Assembly (NCBI GenBank): GCA_030754995.1
Contig: JASLZG010000009.1
Coordinates: forward strand, 1-33,548
Reading direction: 5' to 3'
DNA: 33,548 nucleotides
Source of the DNA: Lentisphaeria bacterium
Lineage (GTDB): Bacteria > Verrucomicrobiota > Lentisphaeria > JABSQK01 > CAJWLW01
Position numbers and translations under genes: made by a program. The notes under the pieces are model-generated. The model saw only the letters and a program-made list of their open reading frames with translations. It had not been told where the DNA came from and did no database searches. Position 1 is the stretch's first letter. Each line of letters starts with the position of its first letter. Shown one piece after another: positions 17,215 through 25,153 of this stretch.

Positions 17215-18714
17215 CTAATTCCTCGGCAGCGGCAGGATGCGGACGAAGGCTTCAACAATGACAGCGTTGCCGGTGACGTTGCCGTCGAAGATGGCGGTGT
17301 TGTAGCCGGCGGCTTGCTGCGGGGTGGTGGGAGACTGCAGTCGCATCTCGCCGGTGTTCGAGCGCATCTGCAGCTCCTCTGCAACGACGTCGTCGAGGCT
17401 TGTCTCCAGGTCGCGGCCGACATCGATGAAGCCGGCGTCCGGTGTCACGATGAGACGCACCGTCTCGATGCCGGGCGGTCCGCTGGCGGCAAATTCGAAC
17501 GCCATGTCGCCGGGCGGAACGACCGTCGGCACGTTGGCCTTGAGATGGTTGAGGCCGGGCGCGTAGCGGTTGGGACAGATCTGCAGAACGTTGCCGACGG
17601 CATCGACATAGCGCAGAATGAAGCTGCAGTCCTGCGTCGCCAGCAGCGTGAAGGAAATACGCTCACCGTAGAACGGCTGGTGGCCGTGGGCGTGAACGTA
17701 GGCAGCATCGCGCAAGCCGGCGTTGGAGTCGCTGTAAAAGTAAACGCCCCCCAGTCCGTGGTTGGGTGTGATGCTGACGCGGAAGCCGTTTTCCGGCACG
17801 ACGGTTTCAGCCGTCGCCGGCAGTTCATAGGCGGCGGCGACCAGTTTTGAGAAGGTCGCATTAAGTACGGACGACAGATTGACGCTGTTGAGGTCGGCCT
17901 GGCCCATATCGGAGAGGTAGCCGCCGGCATCGATGTCGGAGATTGCTTCGAGGGCGGCGTTGCGCCCGTCGATCCACTCAAAGGCCTGGGCGTAATGCGC
18001 GAAATTGAGCAGCTGATACTGATCGGCCAGCAGCCGGGTACGGACCATTTCGCGCCAGCGCTCGAAGTAGCGGTCGAGGGTCGGGAGCTGTTCATCCTGC
18101 AGCTTGTCGACCATGTCCGCCAGGAACTCTGTCTTGACGTCGGCATAGTGCTTGAACAGCTGCACCTTGCCCTCTTCATCAAGCACTTTGGAGAGGCGTT
18201 CGGTCTGTGCGACCAGGTCATCACGCATGCCGACAAGATCGCGCTCCATGAGCTGGTTGAGTTCCGTGAGCCGGTCCTGCTCGGCGCTTGTCGCTTCGCC
18301 GAGTCGCCGGTAAAGGTCCTGGGCTGCCTCCAGGTCGCTTACCAGCGTGCGCTCGACGATAATCCGCTGCTGCAGAATCGCGATCACCTCCGGAAAACCG
18401 TCGCGGCGGCCATCGGCGCCTTCGGAGACAATGCGCTCGAGCTGCGGGGTGATATCGAGGCGGGCGTCCTGCAGCCGGTCCATGGAGCGGCGAATGCGGC
18501 GCATGACCTTGGCGAAGCGTTCCGAAAGTTCGGCAAGCCTGCTGCCGGAAGATTTTGCGGTGGGCGTCCCGGCAGCGTCTGCTTTCGTCTGCGCCGGCAG
18601 CGGATCGGCAGGTGCCATCAGGATGATCATGACCGGCAAAAGAACAGGCCATGGCAGGCGCCGGCAAGAAAATGCCGCGCGAGTCGCCGGAGGTTTTAGT
18701 CTGCTCTGCACCAT
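17215..18714 (-). CDS. Secreted coiled-coil protein with DUF4384-like C-terminus
   Basis: A 499-residue exported protein. A signal sequence (about 1-42, 'WPVLLPVMIILMAPADPLPAQ') is followed by a long helical, charged region (about 55-260) likely to form coiled coil, then a beta-rich domain. In that domain 'GERISFTLLATQDCSFILRYVDAVGNVLQICPN' resembles DUF4384, a domain of envelope-associated proteins that usually presents a beta sandwich. The motif 'YLSDMGQADLNSVN' (about 266-279) resembles 'YMRDLGISNLESTN' in the secreted protein at 20306, suggesting common ancestry. The track start at 18759 overlaps the upstream gene; the ATG at 18714 lies 14 bases after that gene's stop and gives a clean signal peptide. 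Function unknown; co-transcribed with the SHD1-like gene. Confidence 0.7.
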   Translation of the reverse strand: MVQSRLKPPATRAAFSCRRLPWPVLLPVMIILMAPADPLPAQTKADAAGTPTAKSSGSRLAELSERFAKVMRRIRRSMDRLQDARLDITPQLERIVSEGADGRRDGFPEVIAILQQRIIVERTLVSDLEAAQDLYRRLGEATSAEQDRLTELNQLMERDLVGMRDDLVAQTERLSKVLDEEGKVQLFKHYADVKTEFLADMVDKLQDEQLPTLDRYFERWREMVRTRLLADQYQLLNFAHYAQAFEWIDGRNAALEAISDIDAGGYLSDMGQADLNSVNLSSVLNATFSKLVAAAYELPATAETVVPENGFRVSITPNHGLGGVYFYSDSNAGLRDAAYVHAHGHQPFYGERISFTLLATQDCSFILRYVDAVGNVLQICPNRYAPGLNHLKANVPTVVPPGDMAFEFAASGPPGIETVRLIVTPDAGFIDVGRDLETSLDDVVAEELQMRSNTGEMRLQSPTTPQQAAGYNTAIFDGNVTGNAVIVEAFVRILPLPRN

Positions 18715-18728
18715 GCGGCCACAACGAG

Positions 18729-19793
18729 CTACTTCTTTTTTACCTTGCCAAGGCGCCACTTCGTCCCGCCCTGTGTCATTTTGGTATTGTTGCCGTCGAT
18801 AAGAAAATCGGGACCTTTATCCGAGAATTTTTTTTCGGGGTCGTTACCGATAAGGAATTCCGAGCCGCGTTTGGCCAGGGGCGCATCCGAATCGGTGCCG
18901 GGGCGGGATTCATCGGTCGGCTCGGAATTCGAGCTCAGCAGGAAGTCCGGCACATATCGCGAATTCGGCAGCTCACTGCTCGAGGTGCCGTAGTAGTTCG
19001 TGGCGGCGGCGGCGACCGGTTCCAAATGCGCCGGCGGCGCCTGTGGCAGCAGCGGGCGTCGCGACAGGCCGGACGGCGCCTGGGCATAGGCTTCCCGATC
19101 AAACTTACGCAGCAGGTCGGCGATCTCCTGTTCGGCCACCCTCCTCCACTTGGTTTCGGGAAAGAGTTCGAGCACTTCACGGATGCCGGTGATCGCGTTC
19201 TGGTAATCGACACGCGAAGGTTGCGCCAGGTGCTGAATCTTTCTCGACGCGACAATTGCCGTCTCGAACGCCTTCAATTCCTCCACCTCTTCCACCGGCA
19301 GCCAGCGACCGCGGTGTTGCACGAGCCCGAGCGCTTCCTGGCGCTGCTTGAACGGGATCCAGTGGTTCTCGTGGAGGACATAGCCGCGGGCCTTGTTGCG
19401 AATGTTCTCGAGCTCCGGCCGTTCCCAGTCCTCGATCTCGAGAAACCCGCGGGCACTATAGGCATGCCTGAACAGGACCTGTGCCTGCGGGACCTGCCCA
19501 CGGTCGTACTGTGCCTGGGCCTCCTGCAAACAGCCGATCACCTGCTGTCGAATTTCATCGCGCAGCGGGCGCGGCAGGCCCTGGGCATCGAGCTCGTGCC
19601 ACCGGTAAAGTTTGCCTCCCTGCTTGCTGCGGAGGTACAACCCCTCGGGTTTGCGGCTGAACTTACCTTCCACCAACCGCCCGTCATGCAGGCGGAATGC
19701 GGTCGTCTGCACGACAATGCCGGCACCGCCGGAAACGGCGAAAATACACAACGCCAGCAGGGCGAGGGCAGTGTGTTTTTCGTAGGTCAGCAT
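18729..19793 (-). CDS. Secreted protein with SHD1-like N-terminal domain
   Basis: A 354-residue exported protein. A signal peptide (about 1-24) precedes 'TAFRLHDGRLVEGKFSRK', then 'LYLRSKQGGKLYRWHELD', which follows the pattern of SHD1/SH3-like domains common in Planctomycetes and Verrucomicrobia. Two nearby segments with a 'W-x-P' pattern ('ENHWIPFKQRQEA', 'RGRWLPVEEVEEL') follow, then a helical stretch that reads like a tetratricopeptide-type repeat. The low-complexity C-terminus holds three spaced copies of a [PS]-[DE]-F-L-[IL] motif (VPDFLL, SEFLI, PDFLI), possibly short linear binding motifs, and ends in a basic tail 'KVKKK'. It is first in the minus-strand unit behind a strong promoter and divergent from the Tol/Exb-like cluster. 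Function unknown. Confidence 0.65.
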   Translation of the reverse strand: MLTYEKHTALALLALCIFAVSGGAGIVVQTTAFRLHDGRLVEGKFSRKPEGLYLRSKQGGKLYRWHELDAQGLPRPLRDEIRQQVIGCLQEAQAQYDRGQVPQAQVLFRHAYSARGFLEIEDWERPELENIRNKARGYVLHENHWIPFKQRQEALGLVQHRGRWLPVEEVEELKAFETAIVASRKIQHLAQPSRVDYQNAITGIREVLELFPETKWRRVAEQEIADLLRKFDREAYAQAPSGLSRRPLLPQAPPAHLEPVAAAATNYYGTSSSELPNSRYVPDFLLSSNSEPTDESRPGTDSDAPLAKRGSEFLIGNDPEKKFSDKGPDFLIDGNNTKMTQGGTKWRLGKVKKK

Positions 19794-19859
19794 GGATTGC
19801 CGAATTGTGTGTCTGAACAGCAGAACAGCGGTGGAGCTTCGACCAGCGGCATGGATGGA

Positions 19860-19888
19860 AATATACGGTCAAGCGTTTCTTCTGTCAA
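19860..19888 (-). promoter_or_regulatory. Near-consensus sigma-70 promoter of the minus-strand secreted-protein unit
   Basis: On the minus strand a perfect TTGACA (19883-19888), a 17-base gap and TATATT (19860-19865) form the best promoter in the window. It predicts a start near 19853 and a leader of about 60 bases before the SHD1-like gene. Confidence 0.7.
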
Positions 19889-20186
19889 CGGTTGTAGCGG
19901 TCGCACCGTGTCTGCCGCCACCGTCGGTGTCCTTTTCTTGGACGCGCATGAAGAGCGAACATTCATTTGACGAGGATCGCCGTGCCGTGGCAGGCAGGCA
20001 TTGCGCCGCATACGGGGAGGGGTGTACCTGTTGAAATTCATGAATTCAGGATTGTGACAGGCAATCATAATCTCCATGGGCAGTCGCCGGCCGCTCCGCC
20101 AATGGACCGGTGCGCCGGTCGATTTGGTTGTCCTTGCGATGCAGTGTGATTTCCCGGCGCCGTCATTTGCCCGCCGCACCTGCGAA

Positions 20187-20215
20187 TTGACGTTTTTTTG
20201 TGCCCGGTGAATAAA
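20187..20215 (+). promoter_or_regulatory. Candidate promoter of the Tol/Exb-like cluster
   Basis: TTGACG (20187-20192), a 17-base gap including a run of seven T, and AATAAA (20210-20215) resemble a moderate sigma-70 promoter about 90 bases before the first plus-strand gene. Confidence 0.42.
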
Positions 20216-20305
20216 ACTGATGTTCCGCCGTCAAAAAGCTCGACAACTCACTCGCAGCCGCTCCCAGCGGCCAGCTACGATCAACCAGTCACTCACGGGG
20301 AACCC

Positions 20306-21397
20306 ATGAAGATGCACCTCTCGCTCACCTTCGGGACGCTGCTGCTCGTTGCTGCCACGGTACAGTCGGCGCGCATCGAAGATCTGCAGGATCAACTTGA
20401 GTTGCTCACCGACACCTTTCGACAGACGGCCCGGGGCGACAAGCACCTCAACGATCTGCGCGAGCAGATCATGACCGCCGAGGAGGTCGGGGCGCGCAAG
20501 GAGGCGTTTGACGAATACAAGGGCAAGCTCGCCGACCTGCTGGAGGCCCAGGACCGCTTAATGCAGCAGGTCAACGGGGCGCTCGCCACCGCCAGCGGCC
20601 TCAGCTTCGACAAGTCGCCGGATCTCGAACACATTCTCGACAGCTTCGACAGTGACCTGCGCGACATCGAGGGGTCACTGAAACTTCTCGAGGCCAGTTC
20701 GCTGGCAATGCGCCGGAATCAGGGATTCTCCAAGACCGGCGAGATCCTGGCCAAGAACCTGGCGCAGATGCGCAAGGCCTTCGCCGTCCTTATTCGCGAA
20801 CGCCGCGCCCTGCTCGATGAAGACACCGGCAAGTTCGACAAGGGCCATCTCGAAAGCTTTCTGGAGGCCCTGAGGATTTCCGCGGCGACGCGCCAGCAGA
20901 CGCTGTTCTTCGAATTCACCATGACCGCCCAGGCGGCACGTATCACCGACTACTACGATCAGTTGCGCGACCTTTACGCGACCCTGCTGCAGGGCAAGTC
21001 CTTCGCCATCTACATGCGCGACCTCGGCATCAGCAACCTCGAATCCACCAACTATCTGGCCGAGCTCAATGACATTCTCTCCGACGAAACCTTCGTGCTG
21101 CCCAATCCGGTCAATGACCTGGAGATCGAGAAAGTGCTCCTCGAGGTAAAGGACCTGGAAGAATTTTACCCGTATGAGCGCCTCGGCCGCAACTTCTATT
21201 TCGATCCACAACTCGACCAGTGGTACACACGGATGGAAAAGCGCCGTATTTACTGTCCGGTCGACGACGAAGCCGGTTCCGGAAAGTTCACCCGGATGCA
21301 TGCCGACGGCTTCTTTTACAGCCACGCACCGTGGTACGACCAGCCCCGGCAATTGACGTTCACCGAGGACTGGGTCGCCGAGGTCCAGGGCAACTGA
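20306..21397 (+). CDS. Secreted helical protein, first gene of the Tol/Exb-like cluster
   Basis: A 363-residue exported protein of no family I recognise. A signal peptide (about 1-22, 'LTFGTLLLVAATVQSA') leads into a long charged helical region (about 23-230) with coiled-coil character. The 'YMRDLGISNLESTN' segment (about 236-249) resembles the minus-strand DUF4384-like protein. A compact aromatic-rich C-terminus follows ('FYPYERLGRNFYFDP', 'YTRMEKRRIY'). The track start at 20198 adds 36 residues before the signal peptide; the ATG at 20306 is preferred. The second secreted gene starts 54 bases downstream. It is probably a periplasmic or outer-membrane-associated structural partner of the channel complex encoded further on, inferred from position only. 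Confidence 0.72.
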   Translation: MKMHLSLTFGTLLLVAATVQSARIEDLQDQLELLTDTFRQTARGDKHLNDLREQIMTAEEVGARKEAFDEYKGKLADLLEAQDRLMQQVNGALATASGLSFDKSPDLEHILDSFDSDLRDIEGSLKLLEASSLAMRRNQGFSKTGEILAKNLAQMRKAFAVLIRERRALLDEDTGKFDKGHLESFLEALRISAATRQQTLFFEFTMTAQAARITDYYDQLRDLYATLLQGKSFAIYMRDLGISNLESTNYLAELNDILSDETFVLPNPVNDLEIEKVLLEVKDLEEFYPYERLGRNFYFDPQLDQWYTRMEKRRIYCPVDDEAGSGKFTRMHADGFFYSHAPWYDQPRQLTFTEDWVAEVQGN

Positions 21398-21451
21398 GGC
21401 CGCCCCTTCCACCTTAATTCCAAGCCACCGACACCCACAAGGAGACCGATC

Positions 21452-22648
21452 ATGCAACGAATTCACCACCCCGCCCACCTGCTGCTCTGTGCCATGCTGT
21501 TCACTGCTGTCGTGACCAGCGCCGATGAATCGGAACGTCGCGTCGACGAGCTCAAGCTCAAGCAGTTCCAGCGTTCCGTCAAGATCGTCGAGGTTCATTA
21601 TACCGAGCTCGACGCGGCCATGGACACCCAGTTCGACAAGCTGGTCACCGACGCCCTGAACGGTGGCATACAGGATGATCAGGCGTATGTCGAACCCGTG
21701 GCGGACCTCGCCGAACGCATCCTCGAGGAGTTCGATGACCAGCTCAACGACTCCATGGTCGCACGACTGCGAAATACCCTGGCGCGGCAGGACAGTGAAT
21801 TCGCCGGGCACGTCAATGCCGTCATTGTCGAACGCAACCGCCTGGCCGCCGATCTGATCGAACCGGTCCGCGCCAGCTACACCGAACCGAAAGACGACGA
21901 GATCCCGGCCGAATTGACCCTCAAACTCTTTCAGACCCGCGCCGATGCGCTCGTCGACGAACTCATCGCCAACGGCGAGCTGCTCAAGCAGATAAGCATG
22001 GATCGTGATCGTATGGAGGACTTTCTGGCGGAAACCTCGCGCAAGATCTGGGTGTATGTCGATAAAGGCAGGAGGCGTCACTATCTGCCCGGTTCGCGCA
22101 AGGCGAGCCTGCAGAAAATCATGCGGAACTACTTGAAGAAGGGCAAATATTTCGACGCTGAAGAACCCCTGCGCCTGGCCTGCGACAAGTTCGGCAAGCG
22201 AGACAAGGACTCATCCCTGCACCTGCTGTACTCGTTTGTACTGCTGATCAACAAGAGTAACCCGGCGGCTGTCGAGAAAGGCTATATCGAGCTCGAAAAA
22301 GCGTTCGACAAACTGCACACCGAACGGCTGGCCTACAATATCGTCCGCGTCGGCGCGCGCCTCAACCGCCTCGACGTGCCGCGGCTCATGAAGCTCATCG
22401 ACCACGCCAGTTTCCGCGACGACTCCGCCGGGCTCGACAATTTGTACAACCTGGCCATGCACCAGTTCGTCAAGCACAATCGCCTCGACCAGGCGGTGGC
22501 GCTGTACGACCGGCTGCTCAAGGAAAAACGAACCCAATCACTGGCGCCGATCTTTTCCTTCCTCGTTCTCATGCATACCGGCGAATACGAACGCATCCAG
22601 GGCGAAGTCCAGGCCGACAGCCTCGAAGCCCTGACCGCGGCAGATTGA
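21452..22648 (+). CDS. Secreted helical-repeat protein of the Tol/Exb-like cluster
   Basis: A 398-residue exported protein. AAGGAG lies 7 bases before the ATG. The signal peptide (about 1-24) ends near 'VVTSADES'. The first half is charged helix; the second half, from about 220 ('LKKGKYFDAEEPLRLACDKFG', later 'FVKHNRLDQAVALYDRLLKEK'), reads like tetratricopeptide-type helical pairs that would bind another protein. No family is recognised. It lies between the first secreted gene and the ExbB-like gene, with 159 bases and stem-loops before the latter. It may be a periplasmic adaptor, as TPR proteins such as CpoB are for Tol-Pal; this comparison is inference. Confidence 0.72.
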   Translation: MQRIHHPAHLLLCAMLFTAVVTSADESERRVDELKLKQFQRSVKIVEVHYTELDAAMDTQFDKLVTDALNGGIQDDQAYVEPVADLAERILEEFDDQLNDSMVARLRNTLARQDSEFAGHVNAVIVERNRLAADLIEPVRASYTEPKDDEIPAELTLKLFQTRADALVDELIANGELLKQISMDRDRMEDFLAETSRKIWVYVDKGRRRHYLPGSRKASLQKIMRNYLKKGKYFDAEEPLRLACDKFGKRDKDSSLHLLYSFVLLINKSNPAAVEKGYIELEKAFDKLHTERLAYNIVRVGARLNRLDVPRLMKLIDHASFRDDSAGLDNLYNLAMHQFVKHNRLDQAVALYDRLLKEKRTQSLAPIFSFLVLMHTGEYERIQGEVQADSLEALTAAD

Positions 22649-22740
22649 GGGATTCGAACTATGACCACGGCCTTCACTGCCACATGACGGCCGGATTTTG
22701 GCGGGGACCGGGCAACGACCGATCCCCCGACACCTGCGCT

Positions 22741-22773
22741 GGCCGAAGGCCGACTGGCCGCCGAATGGCGGCC
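22741..22773 (+). promoter_or_regulatory. Pair of GC stem-loops inside the cluster
   Basis: GGCC-GAA-GGCC (22741-22751) is followed at once by GGCCGCC-GAAT-GGCGGCC (22756-22773), a perfect 7-base stem. They lie about 35 bases before the ExbB-like gene. Without a T-run they are more likely mRNA-processing or stabilising elements that set different levels for the secreted and channel genes. Confidence 0.4.
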
Positions 22774-22807
22774 GTGACCAACGGCAGCGTCAAACCTGGG
22801 GCCTTGT

Positions 22808-23584
22808 ATGCTCGCATGGGCAACTATCAACGTCGGTGATACACTCGACCTGGTCTGGTCGAGCCTCGGCGTTTTCCGATATCTGTTCGCCGTCGCCCTG
22901 CTTGCCATCGCGGTCTTTCTATTCCGCGGCTGGCGCGAGCTTGGTCGCGCCGCCTGCCCCTTCGATCTTGCTTATCCTCTCGATAATGGGACGCGCAGCA
23001 ACCTCTGGCAGCTGGTACACCATGGCATGGCGTCGGCACAGGTGCGCGGCCTCTTTTTTGCCGGTGACGAAACGACCGGGAGCAACCTGTTCTACCAGTA
23101 TCTCGTGCGTTTCGGCAGCCGCGACTGCCAGGCGCCGTTGTCGCCGTCGCTGTTGCAAGGCACCGAGGAGTCATACCGCCTGCTGCAGATCCGCAACGTC
23201 TCGGTTTCCGCCCGGTTCCTGGCGGCGCTGCTGCCGGCGATCGGCCTGCTCGGCACCCTGATCGGCATGTTCAATGCCTTCTTCGGCACCGACTTCACCG
23301 AAGGCACCGAGCTCGCCACCACCATGCAGCAGCTCATGCAGAATTTCGCCCTGGCTTTGTTCACGACGATCGCTGCGGTGATCCTCAAGATCGGGGTCGA
23401 CCTGTTCAATCACTTCACCCTCGAGACGCATATTGACCGGACACGCGGTGATGTCGCCAAACTGCGGTCGGTACTGCAGGACCTGCTCAGCCAGTCCGAA
23501 CCTCGACCGGCAGGCGCCCCCGCCCCGGCCGAGGGCTGCAGCGGCAACGGTGGCTCACCTGGACTGATTGCCGGCAATGATTGA
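22808..23584 (+). CDS. MotA/TolQ/ExbB family proton-channel subunit
   Basis: A 258-residue inner-membrane protein with three predicted helices: about 20-42, 135-159 and 173-197. The second contains the family signature 'PAIGLLGTLIGMFNAF', with the channel-lining Thr; the third contains 'LALFTTIAAVILKIGVD'. Family members form a pentameric ring around a dimer of the ExbD/TolR/MotB subunit and use the proton gradient to do work on the periplasmic side. The C-terminus is a Pro/Gly-rich cytoplasmic tail. The next gene overlaps its stop by 8 bases, the tight coupling usual for ExbB-ExbD pairs. I cannot say whether it is closer to TolQ, ExbB or MotA. Confidence 0.88.
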   Translation: MLAWATINVGDTLDLVWSSLGVFRYLFAVALLAIAVFLFRGWRELGRAACPFDLAYPLDNGTRSNLWQLVHHGMASAQVRGLFFAGDETTGSNLFYQYLVRFGSRDCQAPLSPSLLQGTEESYRLLQIRNVSVSARFLAALLPAIGLLGTLIGMFNAFFGTDFTEGTELATTMQQLMQNFALALFTTIAAVILKIGVDLFNHFTLETHIDRTRGDVAKLRSVLQDLLSQSEPRPAGAPAPAEGCSGNGGSPGLIAGND

Positions 23585-24083
23585 ACAACCACAAATCTAC
23601 GCCGACGACCTGCTCGACGGCTTGCAGGGTGAACCGGTCCGCGGCGCCTCGAGCACCGAGGACTTCTGGATGTTCTTCTCGTTCGCCATGATCCTGCTGG
23701 TCTTTGTGCTGATGAATTATGTCAGCTACCTCTACTCGATGGTCGTCAATCCGCCGGAGCAGATCGCCACCGTCGACATCAGCGCCGTCGCCGATGCCGA
23801 CGTCGCCGATATCCGTATCTACGTGCGCCACGACAGCGGCGACGTTTATTTCACCTTTGCCGACGACGAGCATGCCAGGCTCGATGCCGTCGCCCTGGCA
23901 GCCGGGCTGCGCCGGCGCCTCAGCCTGGTCGATAGTGAGAAAGATGTACGGGTGTTTGTGCACGCCCCCGGCGAAATCCTCTATCAGCATGTTTTCGACG
24001 CCAGCTTCTCCGCCTGGCAACTCGACGATGCGACCATGGCCCGGCGCCTCGACGTGCATCTGGTCTACGAAGAAACCCCGTGA
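23577..24083 (+). CDS. ExbD/TolR/MotB-like single-pass channel subunit
   Basis: A 168-residue protein with a cytoplasmic N-terminus, one membrane helix (about 30-53, 'FWMFFSFAMILLVFVLMNYV') and a periplasmic domain of about 110 residues. Asp29 in 'STEDFW' precedes the helix and resembles the proton-carrying Asp of MotB ('ADF') and ExbD ('ID'). The periplasmic domain has strand patterns like ExbD ('VADIRIYVRHDSGDVYFTF', 'DVRVFVHAP', 'RRLDVHLVYEE') but is too divergent for a clear match, and there is no OmpA-like peptidoglycan-binding domain. The ATG at 23577 overlaps the ExbB-like stop (ATGATTGA), which supports this start over the track's TTG at 23568. The pairing with the ExbB-like gene gives most of the confidence. 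Confidence 0.75.
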   Translation: MIEQPQIYADDLLDGLQGEPVRGASSTEDFWMFFSFAMILLVFVLMNYVSYLYSMVVNPPEQIATVDISAVADADVADIRIYVRHDSGDVYFTFADDEHARLDAVALAAGLRRRLSLVDSEKDVRVFVHAPGEILYQHVFDASFSAWQLDDATMARRLDVHLVYEETP

Positions 24084-24135
24084 CGCGAGGCTCTCCGAGG
24101 CAGCGCCTTCTTGAAATCCGAAATCGGAGTGAATC

Positions 24136-25152
24136 ATGAAACTGAAACGATCCATCATCACGGTAGCCACGGTCATCGTTCTGATCGTCGGCGCCATATT
24201 TGTTACCATCGGCCTGCAGCAACCGTCGTTGTCCGTGGAAGGGTTGCCGAACGGCATCGATGCCGGGGCACCCTTCATCGGCAAGCTTATCGTAGTCAAC
24301 CCCAGGCACTACGTCATCGACGTCAGCAGCAGCCGGGGCGATCTCGAAATCGACCCGGAGAGTTTTCAGATTCGCTGGCCATCGCCGCCGCCGGGCAGTT
24401 ACAACGTGGCCTTCACACTGCATCGCAAGCAGGGCGACCGCCGTACTGTCGTCGACGAGAAGATCTGGCCGGTCCTCGTCGCCGGCAACATCCCTGGCAA
24501 GAGGCCGCCGGAACCCGAAAACATTGTTGCGGACACCGCAGGTCCGCCGGCTACAGACACGATCGGGCCGGCACCGCCGCCGGCCGCGGTCGAACCGCCA
24601 CCGACTGCCGTCGAGCCTCGACCAGCACCGCCGGTCGAGCCGGCAACCGGTCCGGGATCGACTGCGGCAGTTGAACCAGTGCCGGTTCAGCCGATGACAC
24701 TGACGCGCACCGTCGGTAAACTGCCGGATGAAGTGAGCGTCAGCCTGCCCAACGGGCAACAGGTCTTCGGCCGCGGCCGCCCCGGCAACTGGACACCGCG
24801 CCAGGTGTATCTGCGCGGGCTGTTGAGCCAGGTGCGTTATGTCTACGATTTCCCGGATGACCCGGTTCAGGCCGATGCCGATGTCGGTGTCCTGCTGCAG
24901 CTCGGTGCGGGGCTTGCCGATACCGAGGGCCCGTTCACGATCGCGCTGAATGACCGCGGTCGGGCTGCCATGCAGCGCCGCAAAACCGTGAGTTTGCGCT
25001 TGCCGGCCGAGTTGTGGGGGGCTGTCCTGCGGACCACGAACGTCGTCGCAGTAGTTAATCACGGCCGCGTCCGCTGGCGTCTGGCCGCCTACGAGCCGCG
25101 GTCCGGTGCGTACGCGGTGGTCGTTGGGTCGGGCGATATCCAGAGACAGTGA
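24136..25152 (+). CDS. TonB/TolA-like bitopic protein, arm 1
   Basis: A 338-residue protein with an N-terminal membrane anchor (about 7-27), a beta-rich module (about 30-115), a Pro-rich linker (about 123-195) able to span the periplasm, and a folded C-terminal domain (about 200-338) of unknown family. GGAG lies 6 bases before the ATG. The beta module pattern 'LPNGIDAGAPFIGK' and 'GSYNVAFTL' recurs in the next gene. Anchor, Pro-rich linker and C-terminal domain next to an ExbB/ExbD-like pair match the TonB layout. The histidine usual in TonB and TolA anchors is not visible, so coupling to the channel is inferred from context. The next gene starts 1 base after its stop. Confidence 0.7.
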   Translation: MKLKRSIITVATVIVLIVGAIFVTIGLQQPSLSVEGLPNGIDAGAPFIGKLIVVNPRHYVIDVSSSRGDLEIDPESFQIRWPSPPPGSYNVAFTLHRKQGDRRTVVDEKIWPVLVAGNIPGKRPPEPENIVADTAGPPATDTIGPAPPPAAVEPPPTAVEPRPAPPVEPATGPGSTAAVEPVPVQPMTLTRTVGKLPDEVSVSLPNGQQVFGRGRPGNWTPRQVYLRGLLSQVRYVYDFPDDPVQADADVGVLLQLGAGLADTEGPFTIALNDRGRAAMQRRKTVSLRLPAELWGAVLRTTNVVAVVNHGRVRWRLAAYEPRSGAYAVVVGSGDIQRQ

Positions 25153-25153
25153 C

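Larger units (their letters stand above)
19794..20305. other. Divergent control region between the two secreted-protein/Tol-like arms
   Basis: A 512-base gene-free region. It contains the near-consensus minus-strand promoter near 19870 and a plus-strand candidate near 20200. Between them is about 300 bases with no convincing gene, RNA or operator, although the palindromic 'TTCATGAA' (20037-20044) sits close to the centre. The small ORFs listed here have no family features and poor starts. Confidence 0.5.

Noticed and set aside
18651-19970. 439-codon plus-strand ORF across the SHD1-like gene
   Set aside because: Shadow of the minus-strand gene, which has a signal peptide and a near-consensus promoter.
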